A stretch of 11,046 nucleotides of DNA, from the NCBI GenBank assembly GCA_964485455.1, contig CAZAJU010000070.1, positions 1 through 11,046 of the forward strand. Reading direction: 5' to 3'. Source of the stretch: Tissierella_B sp964485455. Its GTDB lineage: Bacteria; Bacillota; Clostridia; Tissierellales; Tissierellaceae. Below, one piece after another: positions 6,189 through 11,046 of this stretch. Positions within the stretch are counted from its first letter, which is position 1; every line of letters begins with the position of its first letter. A model generated the notes under the pieces. The model was not told where the DNA came from, made no database searches, and saw only the letters and a program-made list of their open reading frames with translations. The translations under genes were made by a program, and so were the position numbers.

Positions 6189-7405
6189 TATGTTCTGTAA
6201 GCTCCGTTAATTTTTACATAGTCATATGTTAAATCACAGCCCCAAGCTGTAGCATTTTGATCCCCATCTTTTAGGTCTATATCGATGATTATAGTATTTG
6301 TATCTAGGATTTTTTTAGCTAGTACCTCATCAAAATCCACGCCAACGCCGTTTACTGCGATTTTAATCTCATCTTCTAGACTCTTCATCCAGATCTCGAT
6401 TTTATCAATATCGATATCAGCCTCGGAATAACCTAATGCACAAACTATTCTTCCCCAGTTAGCATCGCTTCCAAAGATAGCAGCTTTTACTAGGCTTGAA
6501 GATACAACTGCCTTAGCAGATTTTCTTGCATCTAGTAGAGTCTTTGCATTGCTAACATTTACCTCAATAAGCTTTGTTGCACCTTCGCCATCCTTAGCAA
6601 TAAGCTTTGCTAGTTGAGTGTTTACAGCATCTACGGCTTCTTTAAATATAGCATAGTTTTCATCTTCTGATTCAATCTTAGTATTTCCTGCAGCACCATT
6701 AGCTATTATAACAGCCATATCATTAGTGCTAGTATCTCCGTCTACAGATACCATGTTATAAGTTTTTTCTACACTTTCTTTAAATGCTTTATCTAGCATT
6801 TCTTTTGAGATATTAGCATCAGTTGCAATAAAACCAAGCATTGTTGCCATATTTGGATGAATCATTCCTGAACCTTTGGCAATACCGCTAATTATTACAT
6901 TTTTTCCGTCCAACTCAAATTCTGCAGAAGCTATCTTTGGAAAAGTATCTGTGGTCATAATTGCTCTGGCAATATCTTCTCCGCCTTGATTTGAAACAGC
7001 AGCACAAACATCTTGTATTCCTGGAACTATTTTGTCCATAGGAAGTTGAACTCCTATAACACCTGTAGATGCTACGATTACATCTTCAGCATTTATTCCT
7101 AAGCATTTAGCTGTAGTTGATGCCATTTCTTTAGCATTATTATATCCGATAGTTCCTGTACTTGCATTGGCATTTCCACTATTTACTATTACAGCTTGAA
7201 TATTCTCGTTGTCTATATTTTCTTTATTTAACTTGATTAATGGCGCTGCAGCTTTATTTTGTGTAAAGGTACCAGATGCAACAGCTTTATATTCACTAAA
7301 AATTACTCCTAAATCTTTTTTACCGCTCTTTTTAAGACCAGCCCAAATTCCTGAAGCCACAAATCCTGGAACATCAGTAATGGTTTTGTTCCCTAATTTT
7401 ATCAT
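6188..7405 (-). CDS. argJ: Bifunctional glutamate N-acetyltransferase / ornithine acetyltransferase
   Basis: 405 aa, full length. It transfers acetyl from N-acetylornithine to glutamate, releasing ornithine and regenerating N-acetylglutamate; bifunctional members also use acetyl-CoA. The precursor cleaves itself between Ala187 and Thr188 in NMATMLG, exposing Thr188 as nucleophile. Also visible are STGVIG (113-118, oxyanion region), KGSGMIHP (177-184), VDGDTSTND (221-229), GSDANWGRI (312-320) and the typical C-terminal YVKINGAYRT. Whether it is mono- or bifunctional cannot be told by eye. Sequence upstream of the ATG holds AAAGGG about 11 nt away, a somewhat long spacing that may lower its translation relative to argC. 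It follows argC by 25 bp on the same strand and ends in the shared bidirectional terminator. Confidence 0.96.
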   Translation of the reverse strand: MIKLGNKTITDVPGFVASGIWAGLKKSGKKDLGVIFSEYKAVASGTFTQNKAAAPLIKLNKENIDNENIQAVIVNSGNANASTGTIGYNNAKEMASTTAKCLGINAEDVIVASTGVIGVQLPMDKIVPGIQDVCAAVSNQGGEDIARAIMTTDTFPKIASAEFELDGKNVIISGIAKGSGMIHPNMATMLGFIATDANISKEMLDKAFKESVEKTYNMVSVDGDTSTNDMAVIIANGAAGNTKIESEDENYAIFKEAVDAVNTQLAKLIAKDGEGATKLIEVNVSNAKTLLDARKSAKAVVSSSLVKAAIFGSDANWGRIVCALGYSEADIDIDKIEIWMKSLEDEIKIAVNGVGVDFDEVLAKKILDTNTIIIDIDLKDGDQNATAWGCDLTYDYVKINGAYRT

Positions 7406-7430
7406 TCGATTATCAACCCTTTCATAATTT

Positions 7431-8468
7431 CTAAGGAGCCATAGGAATCATATCTATTCCCTTAGTTTCCTCTATTCCAAACATTAGATTCATATTTTGG
7501 ACAGCCTGTCCGGCAGCGCCTTTTACTAGGTTATCAATTGCTGAAACCACTATTACTCTATTAGTTCTCTTATCTACTCTCAGACCAATATCACAGATGT
7601 TCGAATTTCTTACCCATCTAGTTTCTGGTAAAGATTTAAGTACTCTTACAAAGTATTCACTTTTATATTGTTCTTCATACAGATTATAAAGTTCTTCCTG
7701 AGTTACTTGAGTCTTTAAGTTAGCATAGCATGTTGCAAGTATCCCTCTGGTCATTGGAACTAAATGTGGGGAGAAGTTTAGAGTTATTTTTTCTCCGGAT
7801 AGTTCTGACATCTCTTGTTCAATTTCAGGAGTATGTCTATGATTAGTCAACCCATAGGCCTTAAAGGATTCATTTATTTCTGCATAAAGGTTGTTTATAT
7901 TAGCGGATCTTCCAGCGCCTGATACACCTGATTTAGCATCTATTATAATTGATTTTGTATCAATAAGACCATTCTTTAGAAGAGGAGCTAGAGCTAAAAT
8001 GCTGGCAGTTGGATAACAGCCTGGGTTAGCAATAATATTGGCATTTTTAACATCGTCTCTAAATAGCTCAGGAAGACCATAAACTGCTTCCTTTAATAGT
8101 TCAGGAGTACCGTGTTTAAGACCATACCAATTCTCATACTCGTTCTCGTCTTTAAGCCTATAGTCTGCACTTATATCTATTACCTTAACTCCATTCCTAT
8201 AAGCTAGTTCAACTAACTCAAATGCCTTGCCATGAGGCAATGCCAAGAACAGAACATCTATATTATTAATATGATTAGGAATTTCATTCATATCTATGGA
8301 CCTAAGATTTAAAAAATTCTTATAGTTACCATATATCTCATCAAATTCTGTTCCAACATTGCTATGGGATGAGATAAAACTGATTTCTACATCAGCTCTA
8401 CTTTTTAACAACCATACTAATTGCTGACCGCCGTAACCAGTAGCTCCGACAATACCAGCTTTAATCAT
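7431..8468 (-). CDS. argC: N-acetyl-gamma-glutamyl-phosphate reductase
   Basis: 345 aa with the start at 8468. It reduces N-acetylglutamyl phosphate to the semialdehyde with NADPH, the third step of ornithine synthesis. Motifs are GIVGATGYGG (5-14, dinucleotide binding), IANPGCYPT (147-154, nucleophile Cys151), GVSGAGR (181-187) and HRHTPEIEQ (210-218, catalytic His212). An upstream in-frame ATG at 8504 would add 12 residues, but it lies in the -10 box, and AGAAGGAGG sits 7 nt before the ATG at 8468, so the shorter start is correct. First gene of the argC-argJ unit, divergent from argB-argD. Confidence 0.96.
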   Translation of the reverse strand: MIKAGIVGATGYGGQQLVWLLKSRADVEISFISSHSNVGTEFDEIYGNYKNFLNLRSIDMNEIPNHINNIDVLFLALPHGKAFELVELAYRNGVKVIDISADYRLKDENEYENWYGLKHGTPELLKEAVYGLPELFRDDVKNANIIANPGCYPTASILALAPLLKNGLIDTKSIIIDAKSGVSGAGRSANINNLYAEINESFKAYGLTNHRHTPEIEQEMSELSGEKITLNFSPHLVPMTRGILATCYANLKTQVTQEELYNLYEEQYKSEYFVRVLKSLPETRWVRNSNICDIGLRVDKRTNRVIVVSAIDNLVKGAAGQAVQNMNLMFGIEETKGIDMIPMAP

Positions 8469-8495
8469 AACGCATTCCTCCTTCTCAATGAAATC

Positions 8496-8524
8496 ATTAT
8501 ACAAAACTAAAAAAGATTATGCAA
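8496..8524 (-). promoter_or_regulatory. argC-argJ promoter
   Basis: On the minus strand, TTGCAT (8524-8519), a 17-bp spacer and a perfect TATAAT (8501-8496). Transcription would start near 8489, close to the ribosome site and about 20 nt before the ATG. The -35 lies in one arm of the 10-bp inverted repeat, so a repressor on the repeat would block it. Confidence 0.75.
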
Positions 8525-8551
8525 TGTTTTTTCCCAAACGTATTGCATAAT
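8516..8551. repeat. 10-bp perfect inverted repeat spanning both divergent arg promoters
   Basis: ATTATGCAAT (8516-8525) and ATTGCATAAT (8542-8551) are exact inverted copies separated by 16 bp. Each arm contains the TTGCAT -35 of one of the two outward promoters, so the control region is mirror symmetric. A probable shared operator for the arginine repressor. Confidence 0.75.
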
Positions 8552-8559
8552 TAGTCAAA
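8542..8559 (+). promoter_or_regulatory. ARG-box-like operator (probable ArgR/AhrC site)
   Basis: The 18 bp at 8542-8559 match the published ARG box WNTGAATWWWWATTCANW at 16 of 18 positions; mismatches are the C in TTGCAT and the G in AGTCA. It covers the argB -35. The mirror copy over the argC -35 (8508-8525) keeps only the first half of the box. The regulator gene is not in the window, so ArgR control is inferred from the match and the arginine genes on both sides. Confidence 0.65.
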
Positions 8560-8571
8560 TAAAACTATAAT
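8543..8571 (+). promoter_or_regulatory. argB-argD promoter
   Basis: TTGCAT (8543-8548), a 17-bp spacer, and a perfect TATAAT (8566-8571): the same hexamers and spacing as the argC promoter, in mirror image. Transcription should start near 8578. The 19-bp palindrome TGAGGT-N7-ACCTCA (8571-8589) lies over the start site and could be a second operator. Confidence 0.75.
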
Positions 8572-8577
8572 GAGGTG

Positions 8578-8725
8578 AAGAATACCTCAAACTCTTGTAG
8601 ATAGCGGTTGGAGATTAGATTAAATAGGTAATATTCATACACACTCACCTCATTTCGGTGGTGTGATGAAATTGCTATGGAATTTCTTCTGATACCTAAA
8701 TGAGGTGAAAGTAATATAAAGGCTG
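8578..8725 (+). ncRNA. Structured 5' leader of argB-argD mRNA (possible cis-regulatory RNA)
   Basis: About 148 nt of leader without a convincing ORF. A 14-bp hairpin with two bulged bases spans 8634-8670 (TTCAT, CACAC and CACC against GGTG, GTGTG and ATGAA, loop TCATTTC). A second hairpin GAAATT/AATTTC spans 8668-8686 and overlaps its foot. TAGGTA (8625-8630) can pair with TACCTA (8693-8698), closing a junction around both. The competing pairing of 8645-8655 with 8698-8708 is 11 perfect base pairs and destroys the main hairpin. No T-run follows, so this is not a transcription attenuator of the usual kind, and no known riboswitch or T-box signature was recognised. Function is unproven. Confidence 0.45.
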
Positions 8726-9607
8726 GTGAATATATTGTTAGAGCAGATTATCAGTGGTATGGAAGATGTTTTAAACAACATAGAAAACTTTAGAGGAAGG
8801 ACACTAGTTATAAAGTTTGGTGGTAGTATCATGAGCAATGAAGAATGCAAAGCTGCATTTTATGAAGATATTGCCTTCCTTAATAATAAAGGAATAAGGA
8901 CTGTTATAGTACATGGAGGAGGTCCTAGCATAACAAGTTTTCTTTCAAAGCTAAATATAGAGGCTAAATTTATAAATGGTCTTAGGGTTACTGATGAAGC
9001 TACTATGGAGGTTGTTGAGTTTACCTTATGTGGAAAAGTAAATAAAGAAATTTCAGGGAACCTATACCTAAATGGAGTAAAAGCCATTGGATTGAGTGGA
9101 AGAGATTGTGGACTTGTTAAGGCTGAAAAGATTTATACATATGATGGAGATAAAAAATTAGATATTGGATATGTAGGAAAGCCTACTGAAATAAATACTT
9201 CCGTTCTAAATGAGCTCTTAAACTTAGGGTATGTACCGGTTATAGCTCCTATAGGAACAGATAATGAAGGCAATATTTATAATATAAATGCTGACCATGT
9301 AGTATCAGCAATTAGTTCAGCTATACAAGCAGATAAGCTTGTATTATTGACAGATGTAGAAGGAGTATACTTGGATTTAAACAATAAGGATAGCTTAATT
9401 AAATCCATAACCATAAGTGAAATGAAGGACTATATAAAAAATGGGATAATAAGTGGCGGGATGATTCCAAAGATGGAGGGTTGCATCGATGCTATTGAAA
9501 AGGGAACCAAAAGTGTTCAATTAATCGATGGAAGAAAGGTTCATAGCCTTATTACAAATGTCTTTGGAGAAGATAGCAATTCAACTATAATCAAGGGGGT
9601 AGAGTAA
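8726..9607 (+). CDS. argB: N-acetylglutamate kinase
   Basis: 293 aa from the GTG at 8726. It phosphorylates N-acetylglutamate with ATP, the second and usually controlled step of ornithine synthesis. Motifs are VIKFGGS (28-34, Lys30), VIVHGGGPS (60-68), GLRVTD (85-90), GLSGRDCG (122-129), NINAD (186-190, Asp190) and GGMIPKM (244-250, Lys249). About 24 residues precede the first strand; such an N-terminal helix is typical of arginine-inhibited kinases and absent from the short insensitive E. coli enzyme, so feedback inhibition is likely (inference). The start is uncertain: AAAGG is only 3 nt from the GTG. The in-frame TTG at 8735, preceded by GGTGA at 8725-8729, is an alternative giving 290 aa. 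No in-frame ATG with a ribosome site exists nearby. The stop codon abuts the argD ATG. Confidence 0.95.
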   Translation: MNILLEQIISGMEDVLNNIENFRGRTLVIKFGGSIMSNEECKAAFYEDIAFLNNKGIRTVIVHGGGPSITSFLSKLNIEAKFINGLRVTDEATMEVVEFTLCGKVNKEISGNLYLNGVKAIGLSGRDCGLVKAEKIYTYDGDKKLDIGYVGKPTEINTSVLNELLNLGYVPVIAPIGTDNEGNIYNINADHVVSAISSAIQADKLVLLTDVEGVYLDLNNKDSLIKSITISEMKDYIKNGIISGGMIPKMEGCIDAIEKGTKSVQLIDGRKVHSLITNVFGEDSNSTIIKGVE

Positions 9608-10771
9608 ATGAATAATGAGCATATAATGAATACTTATTCTAGATTTGATGATATCTTTGTAAGAGGTAATGGAGTATATCTTTATAATGAACAGGGAAAA
9701 GAATATATAGATTTTATACAAGGTGTAGCAGTAAATTGTCTTGGACATGCAAATCAGGTATTGTCAAATACACTGGCAGAGCAAAGCAAGAAGATTATGC
9801 ATATCTCAAATTACTTTTGGAGTGACACACAGATTAAGCTTGCTGAGAGAATGTCAAGTCTTAGCGATCATAAAAGCCTTTTCTTCTGTAATAGTGGTAC
9901 AGAGGCTATAGAAACAGCTCTAAAGCTTGGTAGAAAGCATGGAAGAATGATTAATGAAAACAAATATGAAATTGTTTATACTAAAAATTCATTCCATGGA
10001 AGATCAATGGGAGCTCTCTCAGTTACTGGTCAAGAAAAATACCAAAAGGATTTTCTACCTTTAATTGGTGGTGTAGTTGAATCCATATATAATGATATTG
10101 ATAGCTTGGAATCCAAAATAAACGAAAATACTTGTGCATTTATTGTAGAGCCTATACAAGGTGAAGGTGGAGTTGTTTCCGCTACTAAAGAATATCTACA
10201 AAAGGCTAGAGAACTTTGCGATAAATTTGATGCTCTCTTAATATTTGATGAGGTTCAAACAGGAATTGGAAGACTAGGCACGTTTTATGCCTATAAGAAA
10301 TTTGGAGTAGTTCCAGACGTAATATGTATGGCTAAGGGTCTAGGTGGTGGATTCCCAATAGGAGCCGTTCTCGGAAATGAAAAGGCTTCAAAGGTATTCG
10401 TACCTGGAGACCAAGGCAATACCTTTGGAGGAAATCCTCTTGCATGTGCAATGGGAAATGCCGTAATAGGTGAACTAGTTGACAATGGAGTTTTAAAGAA
10501 TGTAAATGACATGAGTGAATATATCTATGGAAAACTTGAAGAGCTTAAGCTAAAACACAATAGCATAGTAGAGTTAAGAGGTACTGGACTTCTTATTGGA
10601 CTAGCATTTGACTTTGAGGCAAAAGATTTTACAAAAGCATGTTATGAGAAAGGTCTTTTACTAGCAACAGCAGGTCCAAATGTTGCAAGACTTCTACCAC
10701 CTTTGAATGTTAAGAAGGAAGAGATAGATAAGGTGATTACAATCATTGATGAAGTATTAAATGAAAAATAA
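9608..10771 (+). CDS. argD: Acetylornithine aminotransferase (class III PLP-dependent)
   Basis: 387 aa. It transfers the amino group of glutamate to N-acetylglutamate semialdehyde, giving N-acetylornithine; related enzymes may also act in lysine synthesis. Class III motifs are FCNSGTEAIETALKLGRK (93-110), NSFHGRSMGALS (127-138), VEPIQGEGGV (180-189), LIFDEVQTGIGRLG (211-224, Asp214 at the PLP nitrogen), MAKGLGGGFPIGA (241-253, PLP lysine Lys243) and TFGGNPLAC (272-280). The ATG directly follows the argB stop with no gap, and AAGGGGG (9593-9599) inside argB is its ribosome site, so the two are translationally coupled. An intrinsic terminator follows immediately. Confidence 0.95.
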   Translation: MNNEHIMNTYSRFDDIFVRGNGVYLYNEQGKEYIDFIQGVAVNCLGHANQVLSNTLAEQSKKIMHISNYFWSDTQIKLAERMSSLSDHKSLFFCNSGTEAIETALKLGRKHGRMINENKYEIVYTKNSFHGRSMGALSVTGQEKYQKDFLPLIGGVVESIYNDIDSLESKINENTCAFIVEPIQGEGGVVSATKEYLQKARELCDKFDALLIFDEVQTGIGRLGTFYAYKKFGVVPDVICMAKGLGGGFPIGAVLGNEKASKVFVPGDQGNTFGGNPLACAMGNAVIGELVDNGVLKNVNDMSEYIYGKLEELKLKHNSIVELRGTGLLIGLAFDFEAKDFTKACYEKGLLLATAGPNVARLLPPLNVKKEEIDKVITIIDEVLNEK

Positions 10772-10780
10772 GCTAAAATA

Positions 10781-10809
10781 AAAACTGGAACGAGAGTTCC
10801 AGTTTTTTT
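10781..10809. terminator. Intrinsic terminator after argD, probably bidirectional
   Basis: An 11-bp perfect stem (AAAACTGGAAC, 10781-10791, with 10796-10806) capped by a GAGA tetraloop (GNRA class) runs into seven T residues (10803-10809). The A-rich stretch on the left gives a T-run on the minus strand, so it can also end the convergent Sir2 gene transcript. Confidence 0.9.
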
Positions 10810-10867
10810 GCATAATTTACTATTAAACAATAAGCAAGGTTCGTTTAGGATCCAGTATGCTTTTTCA

Positions 10868-11046
10868 TTAAACCACACTGCTAAGAATCTTTCCGATACT
10901 ATCATGGAATATAAGTGAGGCTTTTGAATCAAATTTAGTCTCATCTTTATTTATTATAACCAGCTTATTTCCTTTATAGTATCTAATAAGTCCTGCTGCA
11001 GGATAGACTACAAGAGATGTACCTCCTACAATCAACATGTCTGCAT
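10868..11046 (-). CDS. cobB: Sir2-family NAD-dependent protein deacylase, C-terminal 58 residues only
   Basis: The minus-strand frame is open from the window edge to a TAA at 10868-10870. The visible end begins ADMLIVGGTSLVVYPAAGLI and ends HDSIGKILSSVV. The GTSL-V-YPA motif and the following KLVIINKDET strand are the characteristic C-terminal NAD-binding part of bacterial sirtuins, which remove acyl groups from protein lysines while consuming NAD. The catalytic His and zinc-binding cysteines would lie upstream, outside the window, so activity cannot be judged. It converges on argD, with about 58 bp between its stop and the shared terminator. Confidence 0.88.
   Translation of the reverse strand, partial: ADMLIVGGTSLVVYPAAGLIRYYKGNKLVIINKDETKFDSKASLIFHDSIGKILSSVV

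Noticed and set aside
8469..8504. Longer argC N-terminus starting at ATG 8504
   Set aside because: That ATG overlaps the TATAAT of the argC promoter, and the strong AGAAGGAGG favours the ATG at 8468, which gives the normal protein length.
8666..8692. An 8-codon ORF (MKLLWNFF) in the argB leader as a leader peptide
   Set aside because: It has no arginine codons, its ribosome site would be inside the main hairpin, and no terminator follows.
8570..8708. Minimal ORFs ATG AGG TGA (Met-Arg-stop) at 8570 and 8700, as arginine-sensing minigenes
   Set aside because: The first overlaps the -10 and is not transcribed; the second has no ribosome site upstream. Probably a by-product of the repeated motif.
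8578..8725. T-box leader upstream of argB
   Set aside because: No T-box consensus (GGTGG followed by ACCGCG) and no terminator/antiterminator pair are present; GGTGG at 8657 is simply one arm of the hairpin.

Overview
The window reads as a low-GC Gram-positive (Firmicutes, most likely class Clostridia) chromosome. The support is AT-rich intergenic DNA, strong AGGAGG-type ribosome binding sites, TTGACA/TATAAT-type promoters, short-stem poly-T terminators, and protein families typical of Clostridia. There is no phage, IS element, CRISPR array, tRNA or rRNA. Nearly all of it is housekeeping amino-acid metabolism; the interest lies mainly in the control regions.

Layout. (1) Positions 1-1720, minus strand: pxpA (5-oxoprolinase subunit A, LamB/YcsF family) followed by an NRAMP-related membrane transporter cut by the window edge. 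(2) 1721-2096: a 376-bp gene-free divergent region with several inverted repeats. (3) 2097-3122: a D-2-hydroxyacid dehydrogenase. (4) 3142-5673: the aromatic unit. A near-perfect promoter drives a 51-codon leader ORF with 12 Tyr/Phe/Trp residues among 18, then an intrinsic terminator, then aroF (DAHP synthase with N-terminal regulatory domain) and aroB. (5) 5727-6149: a small membrane protein resembling PF06541, convergent with the arginine genes and sharing a bidirectional terminator with them. (6) 6188-10771: arginine (ornithine) biosynthesis as two divergent pairs, argC-argJ (minus) and argB-argD (plus), around a mirror-symmetric promoter/operator region with an ARG-box-like site and a structured argB leader. 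(7) 10868-11046: the C-terminal end of a Sir2-type deacylase.

How the parts work together. AroF and AroB catalyse the first two steps of the shikimate pathway. The upstream leader ORF plus terminator looks like a ribosome-mediated attenuator that senses supply of all three aromatic amino acids; AroF also carries a ferredoxin-like domain of the kind used for feedback inhibition. ArgB, ArgC, ArgD and ArgJ together form the cyclic acetyl route from glutamate to ornithine: ArgJ both makes N-acetylglutamate and recovers the acetyl group. The N-terminal helix-like extension of ArgB suggests an arginine-inhibited kinase.

The best candidate for something undescribed is the aroF leader-peptide attenuator, because T-box and TRAP-type control are the better known mechanisms for aromatic genes in Firmicutes. 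Second is the argB leader RNA, with two mutually exclusive pairings next to the symmetric arg promoter pair. All folds were found by eye; no energies or database searches were computed.
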